Below are positions 8,554 to 19,983 of a DNA stretch of 64,000 bases, piece after piece (within the stretch, counting starts at the first letter, position 1; every line of letters starts with the position of its first letter). The DNA comes from Ascochyta rabiei. Lineage: Eukaryota; Ascomycota; Dothideomycetes; Pleosporales; Didymellaceae. Both the position numbers and the translations under genes were made by a program. The stretch is taken from positions 992,001 to 1,056,000 of the forward strand of contig NC_082418.1 in the NCBI RefSeq assembly GCF_004011695.2, written 5' to 3'. The notes under the pieces are model-generated. The model saw nothing but the letters and a program-made list of their open reading frames with translations. It ran no database searches and was not told the DNA's origin.

Positions 8554-11255
8554 TCACGTCTTCGGCGGTGTAGGCGGCGGCCTCTCCGTCTCCTCCCCAT
8601 CATCGTTGACCTGGACAATGAACTCGCCCGGCTTGAGCCCCGGGCTGAAATCATCCACCTCTTCAATGTCCTCGTCTTCCTCCTCCTCCTCCTCCTCCTC
8701 CTCCTCCTCGGTGATGCCCATGATCTCCCCGCTGCGCCGGCCCTGCACGCTTGCACCCCTGCTCCCCGCATCTCCTCCGCTGCGACTCCGCCATGGGCTC
8801 GCTGTGTTGCTGGGCTGCCCTAGGTTCGGGCCCTTGAAGGGCGAGCGTTTGCGCTTTGCGAAGATGAGGCCTGGGGAGGGAGGTGGTGCGGTGCCGAATG
8901 CAGCGCCGCCTTCGTTGAGAGTGCTGATTCCTAATGGAGGAGCCCCAGCTCGCACGAGTCGGATGTTGGACGGGAAGGTGGAGGATACGGGCGTTGCTGG
9001 TAGGACCTTGATGCTGTTGTGCGGACTCTTTGTTTTGTGCGAGCTGATGTGGCCGCTGATGGTCGATACACTGGGCGAGGCAATGGAAGCGCTGGAGGTG
9101 GAGGAAGCTTTGCTGTGTGTGTGGTGGTGGTGCGGCATGGACCGAATGCTTGATACAGAGGAGGATGTTGATTTGCGTCCCCGAAGGCCGCCGGAGGAGC
9201 GCCGGTAGGAGGAGCGTGGTGTCAAGGGCGCAGGCGAGGCGGACAGTCTGCGTATCGAGCCGGAGCCGTGGGTTGTTACGCGCGGGCGGATAGGCACGTT
9301 TTGTGTCGATGGAGGCGGGTGTGTATACACTGAGCTGCGGTTTGCATTGCTGGCACGGCGGCCACTTCGCGATTCACCCTGGGATCGCGTGCTTTCGGGG
9401 ATCTTGGGAGACTTTTCGCTGCTGGCTTTCGAGTTTGGAGAGCGTGCGCGCTTGGACGTTTCTTTGATCCAGTTGCGGAGTGACAAGAGGTGGTTGATAA
9501 AAGGTTGCTTGCGGCGGCGTTTGGGAACGAAGCCATTGGGGTGAAGAAGGTCAGGATTAGCGCCCACAACTTGCAGCATGCTACTGTGTGATCTCCGCTT
9601 GTGTCTCTCGAGATCCTTCGCTGGTGGTGGAGGGCGAGAAGATGAATTTGATTGCCGGCCGAAGTCTTTCTCGAGAGGTGGCGGAGGCCGCTCGACGACA
9701 AAGTTGGGACTCGAACTTGACTCTGGAAGGTCCGGCAGGTCTGGGACGGGCGGCGCGCCTGATCCACTGGTCAATACAGGCACATCACTCGGCAGGCTCA
9801 CATAGTTACCATGCGTGCTCCGGCGGTTGATCGACCTTCCCCGACTCTTGGGAGGATCGCCTAGGACTGGGTAATGCTGACCTTCCTCATCTGTTTCTCT
9901 GATTGTGGGCGCGAGTTTGTCGAGTCGACTGCTAGCCGCGCTCAACCTTCTCAAGCTCTTCGCCTCAGCCTCGCGCTCTCTTCGCTTGCCTTCTCTTCTC
10001 CTGGCCTTGCGCTCCTCCTTCTCCAGCAACAAGGCCCACCACCCTGCTAGGGAGTCACAGCGTTGCGCCAGCACGTTTTCGATGACCATGTCGATGTCCA
10101 CGCCAGCCGCTCGCATACGCTGTAGGACCTCCTTCTCCAGCTCCGTCGAGAAAGGCGCGGGCTGTTGCAGCTTCAGGATTTCCTGCTGGCGTGGTGCGTA
10201 TTCTGACAGCCACGGGTTTTGGAGAACTTCGGCCAGCGTCGGTCGCAAAATCGGTCGTTTCGAGAGCAGCGACTGGCAGAGCTCCCGCGCTTGCGGAGGG
10301 AAACTGTCCGGATAGCTGGCCTCCTCTTTCAGTATCTTCATCTTGGTGACCATCTCGTCGTCGTCGTCAAACGGCAGCTCGCCCACCAGGAGGGCGTAGA
10401 GAATGATGCCCAGGCTCCACACGTCCACCTTTTCGCCCGCGTACTTTTCGCCCTTGAGCATTTCGGGCGCGCTGTAGCACACGGTGCCACACCATGTCTG
10501 CAGGTAGTTGCTTTTGCCCTCATACTCGCGCGTGAACCCAAAATCCACCAGCTTCACATCGCCGTGCTTGTCCAACAGTATGTTCTCGAGCTTCAGGTCG
10601 CGGTGGACGCAGGACTTGTTGTGGACGTAGGAGACGGCGCCGACGAGCTGGGTGAATATGCGCTGGACCTTGGGGGGCTCGAGGGCGCCCTTCTGCAGCA
10701 GGTAGTTGTAGAGCTCATCGCCGGGGCAGTACTCGAGAGCCAGCCAGACCAGCTCCTCAGTGACGATGACCTCGTACAGGCGCGCAATGTGCGGGTGGAT
10801 GAACTGGCGGTGGTGGTGGATCTCGCGCGCGAGGTTGGCATCGTCCTTCTTGGCCGATTTGAGCACGACCTGCGTCCTGTCAGCATGCCGTCGTTTGGTT
10901 TGTGGCGCATAGCAGCCTCGCGAGTCTGTAGCGCATAGCAGTCGAGTCTGTAGCGCATAGCAGCCGCGTTGAGCCTGTAGCGCACAGCATCCTCATCGAG
11001 TCTCTCGTGCAGGGCTGCGCACCTTGCGGCCGTTGCTGAGCTTGTGCGAGGCAAGGTAGACTTTGCCAAAGCTGCCCTTGCCGATCAGCCTGCCCAGCGT
11101 GTAGTTGCCGACGCTCTTGAGATCCGCAGCCGCAAATTCACTGTCGCATCTAATCAGTCCACGTCTCTCTGCAGCGCGGGGGGTGCGCGCGCGCGCTCTT
11201 GCTTACTCGAGAAGCTGCTTGTACGAGTTGGCGAGCTGGGCGCTGGTCAGTGTGC

Positions 11256-11287
<32 letters not shown>

Positions 11288-11412
11288 TGTGTGTATGTGT
11301 GTTTGTGGGCGCGCGCTGCCCCCACACCCACCCACACACACACACCCTCTCTCTCCCCGCAACGCACCTTCTTTCGTTGGGCCTGCTGTTCCGCGGTGGC
11401 CCGGGGATTCAT
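8554..11412 (-). CDS. Serine/threonine protein kinase (CAMK-like)
   Basis: Four exons: 11412-11368, 11235-11207, 11140-11023 and 10869-8554, giving 835 residues. Introns are 132, 66 and 153 nt. The ATG at 11412 is the first ATG in frame; frames further up start only at GTG. The kinase domain spans about residues 38-320: glycine loop GKGSFGKVYLA (from 45), ATP Lys68 in VVLK, helix-C Glu80, catalytic HRDLKLEN (Asp155), DFG 173-175, and CGTVCYSAPE at the activation loop end. The 500-residue tail is low-complexity: a basic coiled segment, Ser/Pro/Arg-rich stretches and a Glu run, ending Pro-rich. The catalytic core resembles the AMPK/Kin family, but I cannot name an orthologue. Two of the introns carry tandem repeats. 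Confidence 0.88.
10905..10995. repeat. Tandem repeat inside kinase intron 3
   Basis: About three imperfect copies of a 22-26-bp unit containing GTAGCGCATAGCAG fill most of the 153-nt intron (11022-10870) of the kinase gene. The intron splice sites lie just outside the repeat. Confidence 0.8.
11254..11345. repeat. (GT)n / (CA)n microsatellite in kinase intron 1
   Basis: A GT run (about 11254-11310) followed by a CA-rich stretch (to about 11345) makes up most of the first intron (11367-11236) of the kinase gene. The two tracts are self-complementary and could fold into a hairpin in the pre-mRNA. Confidence 0.85.
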
Positions 11413-11969
11413 GAGAAGCGCCACGTGTGCGTGGAGACGGGCGTGCTTTCGCCGTCATCTAACACGTCCTGCGGTCTGACGACGGGCCTGAGCCGCGCCG
11501 TGGTGAAGGTGAATGTGGATGTGGATGTGGACGCCGCACAAGCCAGGCCGTGGGTGGTGCGTGGGACGGGAGGCAATGGGGGAGGATGGGCTGGCCAAAG
11601 AATATTGGGCAAAGGGCCGCACTTGTCCGGGGGCTGCGAGTTACGAGGTTGCGCTGCGACGTATGCGTAGTCGACGATCTCGAGAAGCGGAGCGTCCCCT
11701 GAGCTCCGCGGTGGTGTCGGTGTCGCCCCAATGGCCCCCCCCCCCCCCCAGCGCAGATCCTCCCGGCGCCCTGCGGCGTCACCGTCACTGGCAGCCATGA
11801 CCTATATTTACGTACGTGTGCAATGAATGGATATGGGTTGCTAAGCGACTGGGAAAAACTGGACGTGCACAGCAACGTCTTGTGGTGCTTTTTTGTACGA
11901 CAGCCTCACGAGAACCGATCCTGGACACGGTACTACACGGTACCTCTCTGCTGTCCAGGCTCCATCGCC
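11413..11969. other. Kinase 5' flank and NMO 3' flank
   Basis: Spacer between the kinase start and the 3' end of the downstream-facing nitronate monooxygenase gene. It contains a run of about 13 C near 11738-11750 and no supportable gene. Confidence 0.5.
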
Positions 11970-13025
11970 CTACAGCTTACTCCCCAACGGCGCAGCTTCA
12001 ACAAACGTCTGCCCTAGCCTGAGCATGTGCACGGCTTCGCTCACCATGTCGTCCACAATCTGTTTCGCCGGCTTGATGTCCTGGATCACACCAGCGACCT
12101 GTCCCATTAGGAATGGAATATCCACATCCTTGCCGTCGTCCATATCCTGCGCGAGCGGCACAACTCCCTTGTCCAACAACGCCTTCATCTCTCCTTCTCT
12201 TGCATGCCACGCGTTGATGTAGTCATTGTACTTGACTCGGAGTGGCCGCCCAGAAACAACCAAGGTTCGCCCTGTGTCGGCAAAGTCGGCTGTTACGACG
12301 TTCTCCTTGTGCATCTTGGAGCACCCAGCTTCTGTCGAGGCAACGAAGCGTGTGCCAACCCAGACGCCCTGTGCACCCTGCATCAGACTGCTGGCGAGAC
12401 TGCGGCCGTTGTAGATGCCTCCTGCAGCAACGACCATGGCGGGCTGACCGGTGAGCGGCGACTTGTACTTCCGTGCGACGTCGACGACAGACGGGATGAG
12501 GATGCTGTTGGCGATATCTCCCGTGTGTCCGCCGCCTTCGCCGCCCTGCGCGCACACAATGTCCACACCAGCGTCGAGTGCTTTGACGGCGTGCTTTGGA
12601 TGTCCGACCATGTTCATGATTAAGACCCCCGCTTCGTGAAGCCTCTTGATGGTACGCGCGGGCGGCACACCAACAGCACTGACGAACAGCTTTGCGCCGT
12701 TCTTGATCGTAACTTCGATGAGGTCGTCGAGCTGTCCGTGGGTGTAGTCGTGGTTCGTCTTGCGTGCACTCCCACCGACTTGGGGGAGGGCGAGGTCGAC
12801 ACCAAAAGGTAACGCCTGGTCCTTGAGATTGCTCTTGAGATCGTCGATGATGGACTGCAACTGCTCAGGTGTGTAGCCGAGCCCTCCAATGACACCGAGT
12901 CCGCCAGCGTTCGAGACAGCAGCCGCAAGTGGGCCTCCAGACGTTCGTGCCATACCGGCAAGGATGATAGGATACTGTATCCCTAAGAGCTTCGACAGTG
13001 GTGTTTGTAGCGAAGGCGTCGACAT
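11970..13025 (-). CDS. Nitronate monooxygenase (2-nitropropane dioxygenase family)
   Basis: Single-exon gene of 351 residues. It is a TIM-barrel FMN enzyme of the NMO/NPD family. Conserved marks are the N-terminal PIILAGMARTSGGPLAAAVSNAGGLG, the CAQGGEGGGHTGD loop with the catalytic His167, the AAGGIYNGR phosphate-binding segment and GVWVGTRFVAS. The family oxidises alkyl nitronates such as propionate-3-nitronate to carbonyl compounds and nitrite, protecting respiration; some relatives have other FMN-dependent roles. The length is typical. The start is the ATG at 13025, and a long CA/GT dinucleotide run lies about eight bases upstream of it in the leader. It is a soluble enzyme, with no visible signal peptide or membrane segment. 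Confidence 0.92.
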   Translation of the reverse strand: MSTPSLQTPLSKLLGIQYPIILAGMARTSGGPLAAAVSNAGGLGVIGGLGYTPEQLQSIIDDLKSNLKDQALPFGVDLALPQVGGSARKTNHDYTHGQLDDLIEVTIKNGAKLFVSAVGVPPARTIKRLHEAGVLIMNMVGHPKHAVKALDAGVDIVCAQGGEGGGHTGDIANSILIPSVVDVARKYKSPLTGQPAMVVAAGGIYNGRSLASSLMQGAQGVWVGTRFVASTEAGCSKMHKENVVTADFADTGRTLVVSGRPLRVKYNDYINAWHAREGEMKALLDKGVVPLAQDMDDGKDVDIPFLMGQVAGVIQDIKPAKQIVDDMVSEAVHMLRLGQTFVEAAPLGSKL

Positions 13026-13032
13026 GGTGAGT

Positions 13033-13059
13033 TGTGTGTGTGTGTGTGTGTGTGTGTGT
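13033..13059. repeat. (GT)n run next to NMO start codon
   Basis: A run of about 13 GT units (CA on the coding strand) begins only eight bases upstream of the start codon of the nitronate monooxygenase gene, so it lies in the mRNA leader. Confidence 0.9.
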
Positions 13060-13641
13060 ACTGTACAAGTTTACAACGGACTTGGTAGAGTTATGGAGGG
13101 AAGAAACAACAAGAATAGACACGGCGCGAGGCCAGAGGAGGGAATGAGCTAGTTACGAGATGCATGAGGAATCTGGGGTCGTTGGTGCTAAATAGTCACC
13201 CGCTCGGAGGTGCAGCTCCCCCCCCCCGCAAAGAACGCCTCGGCACGATTCGACTCGACACTTGACGGATGCTGTGCCGCAATCCCAAGATGCCGAGAAT
13301 CGCTAGACTGCGAGCGTCAGCACAAACAAACATGTCGTCGACTTGATTCAGTGCAGAGTCCTTGCACGAGCAAAGATGGGAAGAGCGGTACAAGGGTGAT
13401 GAAGGAGAAAAGAGGATGAGCAGTCCAGACTAGTGTCATTGCCTTGCGAAGAATAGTGTACAAATCATGGAGCGAAGCCAGGCGTATCTTTGACGTCCTC
13501 TTGCTCTTGGTACGGCAGCACAGTCGTACGGCGCATCAGTCAAGATGTTCGTAGAATCTGCCGCGTACCGGTGCATGAGGCTGCGTCGGGACCGTAGAGG
13601 ACCGCGCAGAGGGACCGGCTTGCGACTCTGAGACATGGCAA
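13060..13641. other. Intergenic, no gene seen
   Basis: Spacer between the nitronate monooxygenase start and the taxilin stop. It holds a short poly-C near 13217 and a few short open frames with no recognisable content. Confidence 0.5.
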
Positions 13642-15396
13642 TTAGCGCTTGACTCCATTGATCTGCCCATTGGGCTGTTTGTGGCTAGCCATCTTGCCAT
13701 TCACAGCGTTCTGCGGCGGTGGCGGAGGGGGTGGAACGGGCCCGAATGGTTGACGTTCTGGTGCGGGATCGATAGCATCCTCTTCCGTGTCGTCGTCGTA
13801 CTCGCCGCTCCCTTCCTCGTCGTCTTCTTCGTCTTCGTAGTCGTACTCGCTCTCCGTGACCTCTTCGTCCTCTTCCAGCTCAGGCATGGGCACCTGGCCT
13901 CGCCCCTGGGCTTGCATCCCACGGCAGAGCGTCTCCAGGCGAGCAATCTTCTTGCGTTGATCCTCGGCCTCCTTGGTCTTCCTCGCAAGCTCCTCTTGCA
14001 TCCGTTGCCGCTCTTCTACCATCTCGCCAATGTTGCGGTTCGTGATCTCTTTGTGGCGTTGTAGGTTTTGGTTCTCCTTTTCCAGGCGCTTCGTCTTCTT
14101 GGACATCTCCTCCATCTCCTTGCGGAAGGTCAGGAAGAGATCGTTTGAGTTGTTGAGTGTTTCCTCAACCTGCATCTAGTCAGTATTAACCAAGATGCTA
14201 CCAGAACAACAATGAGGCGCATTGGGGAAGACTCACCTGCTTGAACTTCTCGACATAGATGTTGAGTTGCGTCCTGAGCTCGGTTTCGGTTTGCGAGAAG
14301 GTCGAGACCTGTCTCGTCAGCTGGTGTGATTTGGAAGACTCGGCCTCTTGCTGTTTGCGCTGCTGCTCCAGCCGGGCCATCTGGTATTGTATTTCGAGCT
14401 CTTTGGTGCGGAGGAGCGAGTGAAACTGCAGTTCGCGCATCTCGTACTGATCGATGAAGGACTTGAACTTGAGTCGAAACCTGACGGGCGTCAGCACGCG
14501 TGTCAGAGAGGGGAGGGGTTAGCCGTGCGACGTACGCTTCGTCCAATTCGAGGTCGCGGTCGTCCTGACGCTCCGGTCCCTCTGCCACTCGGATGCAATC
14601 GTCGACTTCTGCGATCAAGGTCTCGAGGCGGGTGTGCAGCTCGTGCCTCGCGGTCGACTCGCTGTTCTCGAGCTTGTGCAGTTCGTCCTTTAGCTTCTTG
14701 TTCTCCTTGGCAAAGTCTCGGGAGAGCTTGTCGAGCTTGTCCTTCATGGTGGTGACCTTTGTCAGTTCCGACCTCTGTGCGTCCTTTTCCTTCTGCAGCT
14801 GGTCGCCGCGCTTCTTCGCCTTTGCGTGTTCGCGCTCCATTCGCTTCATGTCGGAGAGGAGGTCGGTGTACTTTTTCTGCAGGGCCGTCAACTGGGACAT
14901 GGGGCCGTCCATGTTGGAGAGAAGCGAGGCGATTTCGCGGTTCGCCTTCTTGACCTCGCGCTCTGTGCAGTCACAAGTCAGCCCATGGCGGTGGAAGAAA
15001 GCAGTGACGTGCCCTATGCCATGACATGTGCCATAGCACACCTGCTCCACGGTACGCAGACGCGGCGAGTGGCACGCGACAGGTGGGACCCCCTCCCCGC
15101 TCCCCCTTCTCTCTCCTCGCACGCACGACGGAAAGGGATGACGCACCGACTTCGAGTTCCTGCTCCTTGTCTCCGGCAGCGTCGAGCTCGAGCTGGGCAA
15201 TCTTGGCCTGGATCTGCTTCTGCTGCTCCGAGGGGTCGGTGGCCTTCTTGCCCTTTCCCTTCTTTGCGGGCGCGGGGGCCGGGCTGTGGTGGGCGGGGGC
15301 CATGGCGGGCGAGGGCGAGGCAGAGGCGCTGCGACTGGAATCAGGGTGCGGGCGGGACTGGGCGGACGGCTGGCGCTGCTGGGCTACGGTGGCCAT
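13642..15396 (-). CDS. Taxilin-family coiled-coil protein
   Basis: Four exons: 15396-15147, 14962-14536, 14480-14237 and 14169-13642, giving 482 residues. Introns are 184, 55 and 67 nt; all junctions keep frame. Residues 1-65 are Ala/Pro/Ser/Lys-rich and disordered. About residues 70-370 form one long coiled coil with taxilin signatures: LLSDMKRMEREHAKAKK, FKSFIDQYEMRELQFHSLLR, LNIYVEKFKQVEETLNNSN and DLFLTFRKEMEEMSKK. The tail has an acidic stretch and a proline run. Animal taxilins bind syntaxins or the nascent polypeptide-associated complex; the fungal role is not established. The ATG at 15396 is the first in frame; an upstream extension would need a TTG start. It is divergent from CYM1 across an 834-bp GC-rich spacer. 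Confidence 0.92.
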
Positions 15397-15617
15397 GGAG
15401 GCGTGGGTGCTCGGTAGTCGCCCCAGTGCCGTGCTCGACGGGCGGCCGAGCTTGGTCAAGGAGCGCCGGGCGGGGGGGGGGGGGGAGGGGGAGGGAGAGC
15501 GGGTTCTTCACGGGGCACGAGGGCGCATGCGCAGTCGCGGCGGCCGACGTCTTCTCTCGTCGTGTCTCGTCGTGTCTCGGCTCGGCTCGTCTCGTCTCGT
15601 CTCGGACGGGGTCGAGG

Positions 15618-15690
15618 TGCGCAGGCAGGCAGGCGGGCAGGCAGGCAGGCGGGCAGGCAGGCAGGCAGGCAGGCGGGCGGGCGGGCTACA
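15618..15690. repeat. GCAGGCAGGCGG minisatellite
   Basis: Tetramer-based array of CAGG/CGGG units in the taxilin-CYM1 divergent spacer. Confidence 0.9.
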
Positions 15691-15864
15691 GGGCGCTGGG
15701 GGCTGGGGGCTGGGGGCTCTATGGGCACACGGCTGTCTCCAGGCTACGAGCAAGCGGGTGGTCGCGCCGGGCAGGGTCTCGCGATGGGATGCAGCATGGA
15801 TGGGGGAGGGGAGCTCGAGTGCAAAGTCCCTTCCTTCCCTAGTCGGCTCCGGCCAGCACGACAC

Positions 15865-15910
15865 GCTTCTCGTCTCTCGTCTCTCGTCTCTCGTCTCTCG
15901 TCTCTCGTGT
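15865..15910. repeat. (CTCTCGT)n 7-bp array
   Basis: About six tandem copies of a 7-bp unit in the taxilin-CYM1 divergent spacer. Confidence 0.85.
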
Positions 15911-16230
15911 CCAGTCTTCTCGCGACCCTCTCGGCCGCGCGCGTGCAGCGGTCTGGCGGGCACAACAGGCATGCCGCAGCCGTTGCAGCCTGCCTGCCTC
16001 GCTCGCCTGCACCGCACGACGGCCGCATGTGCACGCTGCACTGCGGGCTCGCGGCTTAGTCACGGGCGCATTGTGCCGAGCGCGCCAGACGAGCGCTGGT
16101 GGTGGTGCCCAGCGCCGGCCAATCGGGCGGGGAGGCGGCGCTGTCCCTCCCACGGCTGGCATCATCGCCCTTGCCAGGCCCGTCACCTTTTCCACGCGCC
16201 GCCCACGACCGCCTCGACACCACCGCGAAC

Positions 16231-19200
16231 ATGTTGCGCACCGCCCGGCTGCAGACCGCCCGACTGCAGACCGCCCGACTGCAGCCCGCCCGACTGCAGC
16301 TCCGCAACCTGCGCACACCTGTTTCCACCACCACCGCCACACCTGTTACCACCACCGCCACACCTGTTGCTACCACCACCACACCTGTTGCTACCACCAC
16401 CACACCCGTTACTACCACCACCACACCCGTTACTACCACCACCACCACCACACGCGGGTATGCAGCACTCACCGACGTCACCAACTTCCCCCAGGTCGGC
16501 GAGCAGCTCCATGGCTTCACCCTCAGGCGCGTCAAGCAGGTGCCCGAGCTGGAGCTGACCGCCCTGCACCTGCAGCACGACAAGACGGGCGCCGAGTACC
16601 TGCACATTGCCCGCGACGATGCCAACAACTGCTTCTCCATTGGCTTCAAGACCAACCCCCCCGACGACACGGGCGTGCCCCACATCCTCGAGCACACCAC
16701 CCTCTGCGGCAGCGACAAGTAGCCAGCCCCTGCGCATGCACCCCCACGCTGCCACACCCCCTAACAGCCTCCAGGTACCCCATCCGCGACCCCTTCTTCA
16801 AGATGCTGCCGCGCTCGCTGTCCAACTTCATGAACGCCTGGACCTTCCCCGACCACACCGCCTACCCCTTCGCCACCACAAACGCCCAGGACTTCCAGAA
16901 CCTCATGTCCGTCTACCTCGACGCCACCCTGAACCCGCTGCTCAAGGAGAGCGACTTCACCCAGGAAGGCTGGCGCATCGGGCCCGAGAACCCGCTGGCT
17001 GCCGACACCGACGACCCGAGCGCCAAGAAGCTGGTCTTCAAGGGCGTCGTGTACAACGAGATGAAGGGCCAGACGTCCGACGCAAGCTATCTGTTCTATG
17101 CCCGCTTCCAGGACCACCTCTTCCCGGCCATCAACAACTCAGGCGGCGACCCGCAGAAGATCACCGACCTGACCTGGGAACAGCTGCGCAAGTTCCACGC
17201 CGACCACTACCACCCCAGCAACGCCAAGATCCTGACCTATGGAGACATGCCACTGGCGCACCACTTGAAGGAGGTGGACCAGCGTTTGCGTACCTTCGAC
17301 AAGATCCCCGTCGATCAAGAGGTCAAGGCGCCCATCGAGCTGAACAGCCCCAGGGACGTCACCGTCCCTGGCCCGCTGGACCCTCTGGTGCCTCAGGACA
17401 AGCAGTACAAGACATCCGTCACCTGGCTGATGGGCGACACCGCCGACTCTGTCGAGAACTTTGCGCTCGGCGTCCTCAGCAGTCTGCTCATGAACGGCTA
17501 CGGATCGCCTCTGTACCGCAACCTCATCGAAGCAGGCCTCGGCGCAGACTTCAGCGCCAACACGGGTTACGACAGTGCCGGACGGCGGGGAGTCTTCTCA
17601 GTCGGTCTGGATGCCGTCAAGGCTGAAGATGTGCCCAAGGTCAAGGAGGCCATCGTCAACACATTCCAGGAGACTCGACAGAACGGCTTCGACAAGATCA
17701 AAGTCAACGGCATCCTCCACCAGCTGGAACTTTCCCTCAAGCACAAGACCGCCAACTTCGGTATGGGCATCATGCAAAGACTGAAGCCCAGCTGGTTCAA
17801 TGGCATCGATCCCATGGACGCCCTCGCGTGGCAAGACACCGTTGACGCGTTCCAGAACAAGTACGCCGAGGAAGGGTACTTGGAGAGCCTCATTGACAAG
17901 TATCTCCTTACCGAGAACACGCTCACCTTCACGATGAAGCCATCCGAGACCTTCAGCCAGGAGCTCGTCGAAGAGGAAAGCCAACGATTGGCGCACAAGA
18001 TCTCCGAAACCACGAGCCAGTTTTCCAGCGAGGACGAGGCGCTGAAGTATCTGGAGAAGCGTGAGCTGGAACTGCTCGAGATCCAAGAGAAGGCTAGAAC
18101 CGAGGATCTCAGCTGCCTGCCCACAGTACACGTCAAGGATATCCCGCGAGAGAAGGAGCGGAAACCTCTTCGCCACACCGATATGGGCGATGTCAAGGTG
18201 CAGTGGCGCGAGGCTCCCACGAATGGTCTGACGTACTTCCGTGCCGTACATCGGCTGGAGAACCTCCCGGATGAGTTGAGGGAGTTGATCCCGCTCTTCA
18301 CCGACGCTCTCATGCGTCTGGGCACAAAGACCAAGACGATGGAGCAGCTGGAAGAGCTGATCAAGCTCAAGACGGGAGACATCTCGGTCGGCTACCACTC
18401 CAACCAGTCGCCACTATCGCTCGACTCCTACGAGGAAGGCATTGCTTTCTCAGGCTATGCCTTCGACCGCAACATCCCCGACATGTACGAGCTGTTATGC
18501 ACAATCCTGCAGGAGACGGACTTCGAAGGGCCAGAAGCGGAGAAGAAGATCAGGGAACTGCTCCAAAGCTCGTCAAGCGGTGCGATCAACACCATTGCCT
18601 CCTCCGGCCACTCGTACGCCATGCGCTACGCCGAAGCAGGTATCAGCTCCATTGGTCGCTTATCAGAGCAGACTGGCGGCCTGACCCAAGTCAAGCTGAC
18701 GACCAGCCTCGCCTCTCTTGAATCCCTCACACCCGTCATTCAAAAGCTCAAGGCCATCCAGTCCTTCGTCATAGCGAACAACGCCCAACTCCGTGTTGCT
18801 CTCAACTGCGGCGCCGAATCCGCAACCCCCAACCAAGAAGCCCTCTCCAAGTTCCTCCAAACGTTACCAAAAGCAGTCTCCGTCCCCACAACAACCCAGC
18901 AAAACACGTACCCGCGCAACTCCAAATCCTTCTTCCCCCTCCCCTACCAAGTCTACTACTCAGCCCGCGCTGTGCCCACAGTGCCGTACGTCGATCCAGC
19001 CGGCGCCCCGCTCGAGATCCTCGCCAAGCTACTCACCTTCAAGTCACTGCACCCGGAGATCCGCGAAAAAGGCGGCGCGTACGGCGGCGGCGCGTACGCG
19101 CGCGGCCTCGGGGGCGTGTTTGGCATGTACAGCTACCGCGACCCGAACCCGGTCAACAGCCTGAAAGTAATGAGCGAAGCGGGCGTGTGGGCGCGCGACC

Positions 19201-19523
19201 GCACCTGGAGCGCCCAGGATCTCGAGGAGGCCAAGCTCAGCGCTTTCCAGGGCTACGACGCCCCTCAGAGCGTCAGCCGCGAGGGCATGCGCCTCTTCCT
19301 CTCCGGCGTCACCGACGACATGCTGCAGACGCGCCGCGAGCAGCTGCTCGATGTCTCGCCCGAGCAGGTCCAGCGCGTGGCTGATGCGTTCCTCGTTCAG
19401 CGCGCCAGCCAAGCCAACGTGGCTGTGCTCGGCGAGAAGAAGGACTGGGCGGACCCCGCGAGCGGATGGGAGTTTAGGGATCTCGGTATGGCGGAGAAGG
19501 TTGAGGAGGCTGCGGCTGCGTAG
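16231..19523 (+). CDS. cym1: Mitochondrial presequence protease (M16C, Cym1/PreP)
   Basis: Two exons, 16231-16718 and 16775-19523, giving 1078 residues. The 56-nt intron has a CTAAC branch point and its removal joins CGSDK to YPIRDPF. The inverted zinc motif H151-I-L-E154-H155 and the distal Glu258 (VVYNEMKG) identify an M16 metalloprotease. The full PreP-length body follows: M16C-associated region, then a C-terminal half with the [15 protein letters not shown] segment. In mitochondria Cym1 degrades cleaved presequences and other short peptides. The N-terminus is an Arg-rich presequence made of a repeated [10 protein letters not shown] unit, then a Thr/Pro repeat of about 50 residues ending at TRGYAAL, where processing is likely. 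The protein is longer than the usual 990-1040 residues mainly because of that repeat. Confidence 0.95.
16243..16456 (+). repeat. In-frame repeats in CYM1 presequence
   Basis: Two coding repeats. The first is a 15-bp unit encoding [10 protein letters not shown] (about 16249-16305). The second is a run of ACC/CCT triplets encoding TPV-TTT and TPV-ATTT units (about 16318-16456). All stay in frame. Confidence 0.85.
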
Positions 19524-19655
19524 TCGCACATGTTCCCGCCTCTGCCTTCCGCGCTGTACGTCTTGTTTGTATACCATCTTGTACATTACTCTACTCCAGT
19601 TTAGACCATTGTCGTTGTCAGCATCGGTGCTGGATCTGTAATGTACTGTACTGTA

Positions 19656-19719
19656 ATGCATAGCATAGCATAGCATAGCATAGCATAGCATAGCATAGCA
19701 TAGCATAGCATAGCATAGC
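19656..19719. repeat. (TAGCA)n pentanucleotide array
   Basis: About 13 perfect units of TAGCA downstream of CYM1, in the same 5-bp family as the 7.9-8.1 kb array. Confidence 0.95.
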
Positions 19720-19938
19720 ACACCAGCACCGCACCCACCCGGGCGCCTTGCACCGCCCCTCTTCCCCTCCCCCCTTCCTATCCCCCACGCCCCTTTTTAT
19801 ATACAAAAAAAATATTCGTAAATCCAGCGCTCGAACAGATCCACAGACGTCCCGCCTTCGCTCCCCCATGGCGCGCGACGGTCTGCCCCCGCCTTCTCCT
19901 CTCGCCTCTTCACAGAGAGAAAAAGAGAGAAAGAAAAA

Positions 19939-19945
<7 letters not shown>

Positions 19946-19981
<36 letters not shown>
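19946..19981. repeat. (GA)n microsatellite
   Basis: GA dinucleotide run preceded by an A-rich stretch; it lies downstream of CYM1. Confidence 0.95.

Positions 19982-19983
<2 letters not shown>

Larger units (their letters stand above)
15397..16230. other. Divergent promoter region with tandem repeats
   Basis: Shared 5' spacer between taxilin (-) and CYM1 (+). It contains a G-run at 15472-15484, (TCTCG)n-like repeats at 15555-15605, a (GCAGGCAGGCGG)n array at about 15618-15690, and (CTCTCGT)n units at 15865-15910. The repetitive open frames on both strands here (Ala/Gly/Arg/Pro-rich) are products of the repeats, not genes. Confidence 0.6.

Noticed and set aside
10219..10938. Plus-strand open frame of 239 codons opposite the kinase domain
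   Set aside because: Antisense shadow of a conserved kinase catalytic domain.
15026..16558. Plus-strand open frame of about 510 codons between taxilin and CYM1
   Set aside because: It runs through taxilin antisense, repeats and the CYM1 first exon in the wrong frame; Arg/Ser/Pro/Gly-rich low complexity.
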